A stretch of 64,000 bases of DNA from Omphiscola glabra. Its lineage: Eukaryota; Mollusca; Gastropoda; Lymnaeidae. The stretch lies in the NCBI GenBank assembly GCA_964017045.1, contig OZ024801.1, forward strand, positions 36,054,757 to 36,118,756, written 5' to 3'. Positions 11,595 through 24,290 of the stretch are shown piece by piece (the stretch's first letter is position 1; every line of letters begins with the position of its first letter). A program made the translations under genes and the position numbers. The notes beneath the pieces are model-generated. The model did no database searches. It saw only the letters and a list, made by a program, of their open reading frames with translations, and was not told the DNA's origin.

Positions 11595-12606
11595 GCTGAT
11601 CTAGCTGGAGTTCACCATTTATCACATTGGAATATCACTAAGCTAGCTGTAATTCACCATTTTTCACATTGGAATAATACTAAGCTAGCTGTAGTTCACC
11701 ATTTATCACCTTGGAATAATACTAAGCTAGCTGTAATTCACCATTTATCACCTTGGAATAACGCTAAGCTAGCTGTAATTCACCATTTATCACCTTGGAA
11801 TAACGCTAAGCTAGCTGTAATTCACCATTTTTCACATTGGAATAATACTAAGCTAGCTGTAGTTCACCATTTATCACCTTGGAATAATACTAAGCTAGCT
11901 GTAATTCACCATTTTTCACATTGGAATAATACTAAGCTAGCTGTAATTCACCATTTTTCACATTGGAATAATACTAAGCTAGCTGTAGTTCACCATTTAT
12001 CACATTGGAATAACACTAAGCTAGCTGTAATTCACAATTTTTCACATTGGAATAATACTAAGCTAGCTGTAGTTCACCATTTATCACCTTGGAATAATAC
12101 TAAGCTAGCTGTAATTCACCATTTTTCACATTGGAATAATACTAAGCTAGCTGTAGTTCACCATTTATCACCTTGGAATAATACTAAGCTAGCTGTAATT
12201 TACCATTTATCACCTTGGAATAACGCTAAGCTAGCTGTAATTCACCATTTATCGCCTTGGAATAATACTAAGCTAGCTGTAGTTCACCATTTATCACATT
12301 GGAATAACACTAAGCTAGCTGTAATTCACAATTTTTCACATTGGAATAATACTAAGCTAGCTGTAATTCACCATTTATCACCTTGGAATAATACTAAGCT
12401 AGCTGTAATTCACCATTTTTCACATTGGAATAATACTAAGCTAGCTGTAGTTCACCATTTATCACCTTGGAATAATACTAAGCTAGCTGTAATTCACCAT
12501 TTATCACCTTGGAATAACGCTAAGCTAGCTGTAATTCACCATTTATCGCCTTGGAATAACGCTAAGCTAGCTGTAATTCACCATTTATCACCTTGGAATA
12601 ACGTTG
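11595..12606. repeat. 42-bp minisatellite, about 24 copies
   Basis: Core ACTAAGCTAGCTGTAATTCA; two alternating variants (TTTTCACATT and TTATCACCTT) and AATACT/AACGCT types mix in blocks. Each unit has the palindrome AGCTAGCT. Confidence 0.95.
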
Positions 12607-13177
12607 AGCGTCATATTCAGCCGACAGTGCATAATGCCTCCATATTATTTTTTCCATGCCTTTGACCTGTTATTTGAAAACCTGGAAATGTTAAGGTGCC
12701 TGAAACGATATGTCTGTTTGAAAATATAATCCATTCTATTGTGACAAGAGCATATGAGTGATGCCCCCTCATCGACGAGGTTGGTTCAAAGGTCTGCAAA
12801 GTTTTTCAAACTTGAATTAATTTTTAAAAAAATTTACTTTAAATGTTTTAAAAAAATGTGTAATTGAAAAGAAAAACTTAAAAATAAAAATTATTAAAAA
12901 ATGTGAAGGGGACAAAAAGGTATAAATATGTAAAAATGGGAAACCAGGAAAATGTATCCCCACCCCACCCCCTAACCCGAGAAAAATCTTGGCTAAGTAG
13001 CTATGTACAGGTTACATATGAGTAAACATGTCCAACCGAGGGTGACACTCATAGTGTACAATGTTGTATGCGAGTCTTGTCAGGGGTCAGAGAAGGTAAG
13101 AACTTTGACCCCGATGAGGAATATTTATCTCGAGACCTCTGAAGTGGATTCGAGGGCTTATAAATACTCGGTGTGGA
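12607..13177. other. AT-rich spacer
   Basis: Low-complexity A/T region near 12810-12950; no gene recognised. Confidence 0.55.
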
Positions 13178-13365
13178 TTTAGTGTGGTGTGTCTGTGTGG
13201 CGTGTGTATATGTGGTGTGCGGGTGTATGTGTGGTGTGTGGGATGTGTCTGTGTGGCATGTGTATGTGTCTATGTGGTGTGTGCCTGTGCGGCGTGTGTC
13301 TGTGTGGTGTGTGTCTATGTGGCGTGTGTCCTGTGATGCGTGTGTCTGTGCGGCGTGTATGTTGT
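13178..13365. repeat. GT-rich degenerate minisatellite
   Basis: Irregular units around TGTGTCTGTGTGGCG; open on both strands but too degenerate for a clear period. Confidence 0.75.
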
Positions 13366-13411
13366 TAGTTATAACATAAGAGTTGGCTCGATTCACTTTT
13401 TTCACTCTTGG

Positions 13412-13530
13412 TCATGGGTGGCCAGGTTGTGTCTGGGACTTGGGTGGCCAGGTTGTCTGTCGGTCATGGGTGGTCAGGTTGTGTCTCGGTCATGGGTGGC
13501 CAGGTTGTGTCTCGGTCATGGATGGTCAGT
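13412..13530. repeat. About 26-bp tandem repeat, about 5 copies
   Basis: Core GTCATGGGTGGCCAGGTTGT. Confidence 0.85.
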
Positions 13531-13611
13531 TGTTCTAATCGTACCTGGCAACATCATTCCTAAACAATTGAACACGAGCCACTCATTTATGGGGAAACGT
13601 TGTTATTGTTT

Positions 13612-13700
13612 AGCCTTATAAAAGTGTTGGACTGCGATAAAGCTTTAAGATAGATTAAATAGACAGGAGCAATCTGTGTCAATAGAACAATCTATATTAA
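13612..13700. repeat. Second copy of the dispersed repeat at 28905
   Basis: TATAAAAGTGTTGGACTGCG and the following about 60 bases (AAGCTTTAA.ATAGATT.AATAGACA...CAATCTGTGTC) are shared in the same orientation with 28909-28990. Only this end of the element is recognisable here. Confidence 0.75.
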
Positions 13701-13815
13701 GCTATTATGCAATGTTTCACTGACAGTGATTATTTCATGCCATCAAATTGTGCGTGTCGCTACATAGAAGGGAAATCATAGCTACCATGAAATAGAACAG
13801 TACCCAGCTTTACAC

Positions 13816-14282
13816 TATACTATGTAAACCTATTATAGCATTCTATGTAAACCTATTATAGCATACTATGTAAACCTATTATAGCATTCTATGTAAACCT
13901 ATTATAGCATACTATGTAAACCTATTATAGCATTCTATGTAAACCTATTATAGCATTCTATGTAAACCTATTATAGCATTCTATGTAAACCTATTATAGC
14001 ATTCTATGTAAACCTATTATAGCATTCTATGTAAACCTATTATAGCATACTATGTAAACCTATTATAGCATTCTATGTAAACCTATTATAGCATACTATG
14101 TAAACCTATTATAGCATTCTATGTAAACCTATTATAGCATTCTATGTAAACCTATTATAGCATTCTATGTAAACCTATTATAGCATTCTATGTAAACCTA
14201 TTATATCATACTATGTAAACCTATTATATCATACTATGTAAACCTATTATATCATACTATGTAAACCTATTATAGCATACGT
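13816..14282. repeat. 23-bp minisatellite, about 20 copies
   Basis: Core CTATGTAAACCTATTATAGC, nearly perfect, with CATTCT/CATACT alternation. Confidence 0.95.
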
Positions 14283-14305
14283 TTAAAATGTGGGCATGAA
14301 GTTTG

Positions 14306-14465
14306 AGATCACTGTCAATAATCTGCTTAGTTACTTTAGATCACTGTCAATAATCTGCTTAGTTTCTTTAGATCACTGTCTATAATCTTCTTAGCTACTT
14401 TAGATTACTGTCAATAATCTGCTTAGTTACTTTAGATCGCTGTCAGTAATCTACTTAGTTTCTAT
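14306..14465. repeat. 33-bp tandem repeat, about 5 copies
   Basis: Core CACTGTCAATAATCTGCTTA. Confidence 0.9.
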
Positions 14466-14559
14466 AAAGTTGGAGCAAGTGTGTAAAAGTCCACCTTCAA
14501 TTATGTCATTGTATGTTCTTCATTCTCTTGGACTACTTTGAGCTGATTTCTTGAAACCA

Positions 14560-15440
14560 ACAGAGACTTACTTCGGAGCTAGTTTGTTGAAGTCTTGCCA
14601 TCACCAACAAAGACATAACTGCGGAGCTAGTTTGTTGAAGTCTTGCCATCACCAACAAAGACATAACTGTGGAGCTAGTTTGTTGAAGTCTTGCCATCAC
14701 CAACAAAGACATAACTGCGGAGCTAGTTTGTTGAAGACTTGCCATCACCAACAAAGACATAACTGTGGAGCTAGTTTGTTGAAGTCTTGCCATCACCAAC
14801 AAAGACCTAACTGCGGAGCTAGTTTGTTGAAGTCTTGCCATCACCAACAAAGACATAACTGTGGAGCTAGTTTGTTGAAGTCTTGCCATCACCAACAAAG
14901 ACCTAACTGCGGAGCTAGTTTGTTGAAGTCTTGCCATCACCAACAAAGACATAACTGTGGAGCTAGTTTGTTGAAGTCTTGCCATCACCAACAAAGACAT
15001 AACTGCGGAGCTAGTTTGTTGAAGTCTTGCCATCACCAACAAAGACATAACTGCGGAGCTAGTTTGTTGAAGACTTGCCATCACCAACAAAGACATAACT
15101 GCGGAGCTAGTTTGTTGAAGTCTTGCCATCACCAACAAAGACATAACTGTGGAGCTAGTTTGTTGAAGTCTTGCCATCACCAACAAAGACATAACTGTGG
15201 AGCTAGTTTGTTGAAGTCTTGCCATCACCAACAAAGACCTAACTGCGGAGCTAGTTTGTTGAAGACTTGCCATCACCAACAAAGATCGAAATGTAGAGCT
15301 AGTTTGTTGAAAACTTGCCACCAACAAAAACCTAACTGTGGAGCTAGTTTGTTGAAGAATTGCCACCAACAAAGACCTAAATGTAGAGCTAGTTTGTTGA
15401 AAACTTGCCACCAACAAAGACTTAACTGTGTTGGCAACGA
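14560..15440. repeat. 48-bp minisatellite, about 18 copies
   Basis: Core GGAGCTAGTTTGTTGAAGTC. Open for about 300 codons on both strands (plus strand 16-residue repeat with CGASLLKSCHHQQRHN), explained by a 48-bp unit without stops. The last four units are diverged and shortened by 3 bp or more. Confidence 0.95.
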
Positions 15441-16195
15441 CAAGTTAAAACAACTAAGTCATTAAAAAACCCACCAAAACCAAAGAGCAAATTAAGATGT
15501 CATTGAAGCTGTTGTTGTCTTTGATGCTCTAAGTTGAGAGGTTAACAAAGAACACAAACAATTTGGCTAAGTTGCTGTAAGGATTGGCTGAGGGTGTTGA
15601 TTAGTGTGTGTGTGGGGGGAGGAAGGGGGGTCTTTTTATGAGTAATCTAATGAGTAACAGAGTCAAAGTTTAGGGCGCTCAATTTTGTGCTTATGCGTCC
15701 GCTAAAAGGGGGGGGGGCATTTACCATCACCAACATATACACATACACCCATACATGCATACACCTACATAAATACACACACGTACGCAAACATAAATTC
15801 ATTCACACACTTACATACATATACCAATACCTAGATTCTTAAAAATAATCATAATGGTTGAGAATTATAGAAACGAAATTATCCTATCGCATCCACACCC
15901 TCTCCCCCACGCCACAAAATATTTGTATACGCTAATGGATGCAACTGAAATGTTGAGGTACCAGGACGCCTCCAATGATGCGTTACATCACCAGGACGCC
16001 TCGATTGATGCGTTATGTTACCATGTAGAAAGAGTTTGATAATAAACGACGCTTTTGGTTTAAAAAAGACGGTGGTTGGGGAATAGTAGCACGCAAGTTG
16101 GAGAATAGTGGCATGCAAGTTGGGGAATAGTGGCACGGCTGTTCACTGGCCTGAATCTGATTTGGAGGACATGCCATTTCTAAATATTTGACAAC
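15441..16195. other. Spacer with CATA-rich and G-rich low complexity
   Basis: Degenerate ACATACA/CATACAC stretch at about 15728-15835, a G run near 15708, and a two-copy 30-bp duplication at about 15958-16020. No gene recognised. Confidence 0.55.
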
Positions 16196-16336
16196 ATGCG
16201 CACGCAGACTTCCCATATTGATATGGCTGACTGTGCACGCAGACTTCCCATATTGATATGGCTGACTGTGCACGCAGACTTCCCATATTGATATGGCTGA
16301 CTGTGCACGCAGACTTCCCATATTGATATGGCTGAA
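16196..16336. repeat. 35-bp tandem repeat, 4 copies
   Basis: Core GCACGCAGACTTCCCATATT, nearly perfect. Confidence 0.92.
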
Positions 16337-16485
16337 CACGTTTGATTGCAATGGAGACAAAAAAGTGGCAGGCATAGAAAAGGGCGAGGCGGGGGGGGGG
16401 GGCCCTGATAACTGCATGTGTGTATTTTAGTGGCTGGCTCAGTTTTTCTAGTACTCCCTTAACTCTTGATACTATTATGGCCGCT

Positions 16486-16563
16486 GTTAATCCTTGGATA
16501 GCGGTTAATCCTTGGATAGCGGTTAATCCTTGGATAGCGGTTAATCCTTGGATAGCGGTTTAG
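16486..16563. repeat. 17-bp tandem repeat, 4.5 copies
   Basis: Unit TTAATCCTTGGATAGCG, perfect. Confidence 0.92.
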
Positions 16564-17280
16564 TTTATGAGACAAACCGTTACAGACATGTGCGTTACAG
16601 AAGAATACAACGTTGGTTTGATACTCATTTGACACAACGGACAAATGTTTAGAGATATGTTACTCACATGACAAGCACTTAACACACTTTGATACAACAA
16701 CATGCAGCCATTGGTTAACAGCACTTAGCCTGTAAACCCCGATTCACTCGCTCATACAATATACAACAACATTGGCTGAACATCTTTGCCGTGTAATATA
16801 AGAATTGTTTTCATTGCCCTGTCTTGCGTCATGTCGCTAAGCTGAGCGGCAAAAGCAGAGTATTGATAACACCAGGAACGCTAACGCAATTAAAAACTCA
16901 CTTAGCATGTAGGGCTTATTAAACATATTCAATCATGTTGCATTAGAGAGTATTCGTTTAAATATCTTTTGCCATCTAAAAATAGAGCACTGGTCTCATT
17001 TGCTTGCATTAGATCCTGACATGGAAGTTTTAAGGCAAAGTGGCATATTGACGTCAGAGAATTTAAATGTAGAATAACACCTCCCAACCCACAGACACAC
17101 CCCACATCCCCAGACCCCACCCACCAATCCCCACACATCCCACCCACCCACTCCATTCTCATTTACTCTCTAATTATGTTCTATACCAGCATAGAGGGGT
17201 CGATCATTGATTTCATATATTTATTAGCTCAATACGCATCTTTTTCATATATATCCATTTAATCATAATATATCCATTAA
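16564..17280. other. Unique spacer
   Basis: No gene recognised; a CCCACC-rich patch lies near 17085-17155. Confidence 0.5.
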
Positions 17281-19350
17281 ATGGTGTGATCGCCTCTGTT
17301 AACACATCAAGAATGATGTGATCGCCTCTGTTAACACGTCAAGAATGGTGTGATCGCCTCTGTTAACACATCAAGAATGGTGTGATCGCCTCTGTTAACA
17401 CATCAAGAATGATGTGATCGCCTCTGTAACACATCAAGAATGGTGTGATCGCCTCTGTTAACACATCAAGAATGATGTGATCGCCTCTGTTAACACATCA
17501 AGAATGATTTGATCGCCTCTGTTAACACATCAAGAATGATGTGATCGCCTCTGTTAACACATCAAGAATGGTGTGATCGCCTTTGTTAACACGTCAAGAA
17601 TGGTGTGATCGCCTCTGTTAACACATCAAGAATGGTGTGATCGCCTCTGTTAACACATCAAGAATGATGTGATCGCCTCTGTAACACGTCAAGCATGGTG
17701 TGATCGCCTCTGTTAACACATCAAGAATGATGTGATCGCCTCTGTTAACACATCAAGAATGATTTGATCGCCTCTGTTAACACATCAAGAATGATGTGAT
17801 CGCCTCTGTTAACACATCAAGAATGGTGTGATCGCCTCTGTTAACACATCAAGAATGGTGTGATCGCCTCTGTTTACACGTCAAGAATGGTGTGATCGCC
17901 TCTGTTAACACGTCAAGAATGATGTGATCGCATCTGTTAACACATCAAGAATGATGTGATCGCCTCTGTTAACACGTCAAGAATGATGTGATCGCCTCTG
18001 TTAACACATCAAGAATGGTGTGATCGCCTCTGTTAACACGTCAAGAATGGTGTGATCGCCTCTGTTAACACGTCAAGAATGATGTGATCGCCTCTGTTAA
18101 CACATCAAGAATGATGTGATCGCCTCTGTTAACACGTCAAGAATGATGTGATCGCCTCTGTTAACACGTCAAGAATGATGTGATCGCTTCTGTTAACACG
18201 TCAAGAATGATGTGATCGCCTCTGTTAACACGTCAAGAATGGTGTGATCGCCTCTGTTAACACATCAAGAATGGTGTGATCGCCTCTGTTAACACGTCAA
18301 GAATGGTGTGATCGCCTCTGTTAATACGTCAAGAATGATGTGATCGCCTCTGTTAACACATCAAGAATGATGTGATCGCCTCTGTTAACACGTCAAGAAT
18401 GATGTGATCGCCTCTGTTAACACGTCAAGAATGATGTGATCGCCTCTGTTAACACGTCAAGAATGATGTGATCGCCTCTGTTAACACGTCAAGAATGATT
18501 TGATCGCCTCTGTTAACACGTCAAGAATGATGTGATCGCCTCTGTTAACACGTCAAGAATGATGTGATCGCCTCTGTTAACACGTCAAGAATGATGTGAT
18601 CGCCTCTGTTAACACCTCAAGAATGATGTGATCGCCTCTGTTAACACGTCAATAATGATGTGATCGCCTCTGTTAACATGTCAAGAATGATGTGATCGCC
18701 TCTGTTAACACGTCAAGAATGATGTGATCGCCTCTGTTAACACATCAAGAATGGTGTGATCGCCTCTGTTAACACGTCAAGAATGGTGTGATCGCCTCTG
18801 TTAATACGTCAAGAATGATGTGATCGCCTCTGTTAACACATCAAGAATGGTGTGATCGCCTCTGTTAACACGTCAAGAATGATGTGATCGCCTCTGTTAA
18901 CACGTCAAGAATGATGTGATCGCCTCTGTTAACACGTCAAGAATGATGTGATCGCCTCTGTTAACACGTCAAGAATGATTTGATCGCCTCTGTTAACACG
19001 TCAAGAATGATGTGATCGCCTCTGTTAACACGTCAAGAATGATGTGATCGCCTCTGTTAACACGTCAAGAATGATGTGATCGCCTCTGTTAACACGTCAA
19101 GAATGATGTGATCGCCTCTGTTAACACGTCAAGAATGATGTGATCGCCTCTGTTAACACGTCAAGAATGATGTGATCGCCTCTGTTAACACGTCAAGAAT
19201 GATTTGATCGCCTCTGTTAACACGTCAAGAATGGTGTGATCGCCTCTGTTAACACGTCAAGAATGGTTTGATCGCCTCTGTTAACACGTCAAGAATGGTT
19301 TGATCGCCTCTGTTAACACGTCAAGAATGGTTTGATCGCCTCTGTTAACC
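17281..19350. repeat. 32-bp minisatellite, about 64 copies (largest array)
   Basis: Core GATGTGATCGCCTCTGTTAA. Variants include ACATC/ACGTC and GATG/GGTG/GATT. The rare unit CTGTTAATACGTC recurs exactly 480 bp apart (about 18319 and 18799) with matching neighbours, so 15 units were duplicated as a block. A one-base deletion (CTCTGTAACAC) occurs twice, near 17420 and 17680. Confidence 0.97.
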
Positions 19351-19674
19351 CTTGAAATACCGATGCCGTGTAGTTTAATAATTACTATTATTTAACACAG
19401 CCCGAGACCGGTTGACCAATATGGCTGACACAATGGACATACGACTTTTGATAAGCCAACCTTTGTTGTTTTTTTTTCCTTTCAAAAGTTGTTAGTAAAG
19501 ATTACAACGTTAGATCAGCGAGGTCAACTAAACCTAATCACGGGTTGAATAAATCTACACTAGTGACCTTGGAGTGGACGTTGATAGTACATTGGAGCTG
19601 CCATATCATCCAAATTCTTTCAGCATCACATCACCCACATGGGGTAGTATCCGTGATAGCGTACTCACCTATGA

Positions 19675-20072
19675 GAGTAACTGTGAAAGATTACACCACA
19701 AGTGTTAATAGCTGTGACAGATGACACAACAAGTGTTAATAACTGTGACAGATCACTCCACAAGTGTTAATAGCTGTGACAGATGACACAACAAGTGTTA
19801 ATAACTGTGACAGATCACTCCACAAGTGCTCTAACCTGTGACAGATCACACCACAAGTGCTATTACCTGTGACAGATCACTCCACAAGTGCTATTACCTG
19901 TGACAGATCACACCACAAATGCTATTACCTGTGACAAATCACACCACAAGTGCTATTACCTGTGACAGATCACACCACAAGTGCTTTCACCTGTGACAGA
20001 TCACTCCACAAGTGCTATTACCTGTTACAGATCACACCACAAGTGCTAGTACCTGTGACAGATCACCAAACA
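19675..20072. repeat. 31-bp minisatellite, about 12 copies
   Basis: Core CTATTACCTGTGACAGATCA; the left units read GTTAATAGCTGTGAC. Confidence 0.93.
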
Positions 20073-21035
20073 TGTATTATAGCGTCTCCCCCTAACATAT
20101 CTGGTTGCCCATATGTATAGTATTTCTTATTTTGTCTTTCTTATGGATCTAATATTTCTCAGCATTGTGCCCCTATTTTCCATAATGTTTCTCAGCATTG
20201 TGCCCCTAATTCGCACCTCGTCCTTCCGGTTACCCTGATATTTCTTGCCTCTTGTGTATCTGATTGCCCCGGAGTCTATTTGTTCCGATAGACACCAAGC
20301 TATATTTGGGGCTACGAACTTGTTCGTATCTTCCCTGTTGTGGAATGTTGTGTACGGTGCCCCTAACACGACGTGTGTTATCGGAGTCTGCAAACGTCAT
20401 GCGATCTGGTCATTAGTGATGAATCACCGGCATTTCGGACATGGGGTGTACCAAGCATCAGATAAATGGCTGAGGACCGTATAGATATACATTTCAACCT
20501 CGTACTTCGATAAAGAAGCAGACTTGACATCAACCAGTGTCATCATGAGTCATTTAGTAGCTAAACATGCACATATTTAGGGAGTTGTGTGTGTGGTGTA
20601 ATTGTTGTGATATATTGGTGTCTGTGTGTTTGTGGTTTACTGTTATCTTTTGTTTTTTTTTTTGCCCATTTTTATGTAGAATTTTTTATATTGGCCATTA
20701 GAGTAAGCGTACACAGTCAGATGTAAATATAAAGTTTGAATTGCCGTTGTTAAGTCAGTTGCTAGCAACCCAAGCATAAACCAGTACCATTCCACGCATT
20801 AACAAAGCATAGAGCAGAGCCCTGGAACCTTTCTTTTCACGTGGCCTTTCTTAGAACTTCGCGGCACACTATGGGCCTTTCTAAGAAATCCGCCGCACAC
20901 CACAAGTAAAAGCAAGAAGACATTGTACTTCATAATACAGCTAACATTTAGAATGGCGTGTAATGCTTGCACGAAATAACATACTATAGTTAGCATTTAA
21001 TCATATTAGCGTGTAATGTTACCAAGTATAAGAGT
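20073..21035. other. Spacer, no gene recognised
   Basis: Overlapping open frames on both strands (20127-20484) have no recognisable domain. A T-run lies near 20651-20664; a two-copy 34-bp duplication with CTCAGCATTGTGCCCCTA at about 20155-20210. Confidence 0.5.
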
Positions 21036-21258
21036 ACTCTGTATTGCCCTGTACACAGCCGTCTCTGTATGGCCCTGTACACAGCCGTCTCTGTATTGAT
21101 CTGTGCACAGCCGTCTCTGTATTGCCCTGTACACAGCCGTCTCTGTATTGCCCTGCACACAGCCGTCTCTGTATTGCCCTGCACACAGCCGTCTCTGTAT
21201 TGCCCTGTACACTGCCGTCTCTGTATTGCCCTGTACACAGCCGTCTCTGTATTTCCCG
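21036..21258. repeat. 26-bp minisatellite, about 8 copies
   Basis: Core CCCTGTACACAGCCGTCTCT. Confidence 0.94.
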
Positions 21259-21358
21259 GCACGTGGGGCATGAAACTGCTGCGGCTGCAGGGACCTCGGA
21301 TATTTAAGGGGCTCAAAGTTGAGATGGGAAAAAACAACTCAACTTTGATCGCAGGGGT

Positions 21359-21588
21359 CAGAAACCTAAACATGACCGGGGGCCTCCAAAAGTCACCCAC
21401 CGGAGAAAACCTAAACATGACCGGGGGCCTCCAAAAGTCACCCAACGGAGAAAACCTAAACATGACCGGGGGGCTCCAAAAGTCACCCAACGGAGAAAAC
21501 CTAAACATGACCGGGGGCCTCCAAAAGTCACCCAACGGAGAAAACCTTAACATGACAGGGGGGCCTCCAAAAGTCACCCAACGGCTCT
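21359..21588. repeat. 46-bp minisatellite, 5 copies
   Basis: Core AACATGACCGGGGGCCTCCA; nearly perfect. Confidence 0.94.
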
Positions 21589-22360
21589 GCTCTTGATTAA
21601 CTCTTTATATTGGGTACATTGCTGTTATCGCATTGTTTGACAGTTAGGTAATTAGGCAACCAATGGGCAACCATTGCCCCATTTTATCGACATGGTTATA
21701 TAGTTACCTGCCTAAGTGGAATTTGTTCTTTCCTTCTCCTGGGAGCATTTAACGCGGCACACCCTGGTATCATCTCGCGGCACACCAGAGTGCAGCGGCA
21801 CACCAGGTGCGGAGATCTGGAATAGAAGATTGTATGCGATAACACCCTTTGCTTGTATTGACATGGCAACAACTCAACATTTAGGGTCATAACACCTTTA
21901 ACTTTTAATGATGTAGCCCTATAGGAGAATTCCAGAAACACCCGATCAGAATATTTTAAGAGCCTTAAATAGGTAAAAGGAGTCGTGGCATGGGCTAGTA
22001 GCTTCCTTAAACTTTGTATCGGAAGGTGTGAGAACCGTTGTGGTATGAGGAAGGGGAAAGTTGAGTTTATAAAAGGAGACCCCCCAATAAAATTCCGAAT
22101 CTGTTCCTATCAACTCAGTTTAAACTCACCCCCCTCCCCCCTCATGTGTCGTTGCTGTTGTCGACATCAAACAAACGTGGTGTTCACGCTTGATGCACCT
22201 TCAGAGACGGCGGGGTGACGTCAAGTGAGGCATCGAGGACTTTGGGATGTTAAACCCTCGGGCGATGGAAATTCTTCGTGGAGGAAAACTGGTCTCTTAA
22301 GACATGTAGATCTGGCTCAGTGTGTATGTCACAATACGCTAATGTTTTAAGTTCAGGAAT
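21589..22360. other. Spacer, nothing recognised
   Basis: Short GCGGCACACC duplicates near 21758-21800; no supported gene. Confidence 0.5.
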
Positions 22361-22565
22361 AACGGTAATTAGTATTATTATTGTTAAAGGTCTTATATAG
22401 CATGGTACCCCAGCCTAGGGCTGGGCTCACCGCGCTGTACATAAAAATATTAGCAAATGAGACATAATCGTGACAATAACACAAAACACATTTATGTAAT
22501 AAAGAACAGCTGTATAACAACAAAACAAAAACAAATGTATATTCACCGGGGGTGAGGACAATGTG
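22361..22565 (-). mobile_element. Dispersed short repeat (SINE-like), copy 1
   Basis: The reverse complement shares with 33415-33650: a GTGAATATACATTT block, GTTGTTATACAGCTGTT, ATTGTCACGATTATGTCTC, a TTTTTATGTACAGCGCG block and GAGCCCAGCCCTAGGCTGGG, ending TATATAAGAC with a TAA-rich tail. No RNA polymerase III boxes could be defined with confidence. Confidence 0.7.
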
Positions 22566-22752
22566 GAGTTCTGCAATGTTTGGCTGTTCGGAATGTGTGA
22601 TAACCTTCTGGTTAATATTCGTATCTTTCCTCATATAAATAAATACCATAAGAAGGGATTTGTTTCTAAACGTATTGGCGCACATTAATTGATGTTTTGG
22701 TACGTTGTAGAAAAATGCGTAATGTATCATCTTTTTTTAAAGAACGTTTTAA

Positions 22753-23512
22753 AACAACAAAACAACAACAACAAAACAACAACAACAAAACAACAACAAC
22801 AAAACAACAACAACAAAAAACAACAACAACAAAACAACAACAACAAAACAACAACAACAACAAAACAACAACAACAAAACAACAACAACAAAACAACAAC
22901 AACAAAACAACAACAACAAAACAACAACAACAAAAAACAACAACAAAACAACAACAACAAAACAACAACAACAAAAAACAACAACAACAAAACAACAACA
23001 ACAAAACAACAACAACAAAAAACAACAACAAAAAACAACAACAACAAAACAACAACAACAAAACAACAACAACAAAACAACAACAACAAAACAACAACAA
23101 CAAAACAACAACAACAAAACCAACAACAACAAAACAACAACAACAAAACAACAACAACAAAACAACAACAACAAAACAACAACAACAAAACAACAACAAC
23201 AAAACCAACAACAACAAAACAACAACAACAAAACAACAACAACAAAACAACAACAACAAAACAACAACAACAAAACAACAACAACAAAACAACAACAACA
23301 AAACAACAACAACAAAACAACAACAACAAAACAACAACAACAAAACAACAACAACAAAACAACAACAACAAAACCAACAACAACAAAACAACAACAACAA
23401 AACAACAACAACAAAACAACAACAACAAAACAACAACAACAAAACAACAACAACAACAACAACAACAACAAAACAACAACAACAAAACCAACAACAACAA
23501 AACAACAACACT
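22753..23512. repeat. 14-bp CAA-type array, about 54 copies
   Basis: Unit AACAACAACAACAA, pure A/C on the plus strand with rare CCAAC and AAAAAAC variants. It gives stop-free frames (N/K/T/Q-rich forward, V/L/C/F-rich reverse) that are not genes. Confidence 0.97.
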
Positions 23513-24290
23513 GGACTGCAAAGAGTTTACGTATTAGTATTTGTAACGTATTCAGTTCAAACACGTCACGACAGGCGTGCAGTAGAGGCACTCTTAGAAC
23601 TTTGAAAACAGCAAGTAAAACAACCGAACCATCTAACCCCCAACTAAACAGACCACCAGGCCTCAAGCGGAAAGTCAAGATCTTAACGTCCTATTGATTT
23701 AAAGTCGTTATTGACCAGATGATTTTTAATTCTTCTAATTCTTTAATTATAATTGATATAAACTTCAAAGAACAAGAAATGACCAACTAAATATGGGATG
23801 ACGTTGTACAAAACATGTTGTGCGATGTTTGAAACGTGTGATAAAAATGAGGCAAGAAAAAGTTTGAGGTTTTTTTTTTTATATATAAGCGCTAAATAGC
23901 TGAACTCTTTTTGGTGCAGTGTATCAAGATGACTTTATACGGTTTGTCATAAAACAATACGCCGGCTTTTGAAGTTTAAGACCCCCCCCCCCCCCAGTCA
24001 TAAACTTGATGACAAGTTTCGTTATAGTAAATGTATTTTTTCTAAAATCGGTAATTGAAAATCGCAAGGACAATCAAAGTTTTCTTTGGACAAGATTTAT
24101 GTCACGGTGAATGGTACGACAGCAGCGGAGAGCCTTCGCGGCAAACTCGTCGGTCATCAACATGTCATTTGTTTGAACTTTCACCCGAGGCATTTTACAT
24201 ACTGCAATAACAAATTTAATGAGCTCTCTTTAACGATGCATGTGTTCAAAGAACACTTCTCTTCGCTTTGCTCTTTCTCAGATACGACGT
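23513..24290. other. Spacer, nothing recognised
   Basis: T-run near 23868-23881 and C-run near 23981-23994. A 68-codon frame at 24086-24292 has no identifiable domain. Confidence 0.5.

Noticed and set aside
17281..19350. CRISPR-like regular repeats
   Set aside because: Units are directly adjacent with no unique spacers, and the genome is eukaryotic; it is a minisatellite.
22666..23678. Long N/Q/T/K-rich and V/L/C/F-rich frames of about 260-310 codons
   Set aside because: They are translations of a low-complexity A/C array in several frames and both strands at once.
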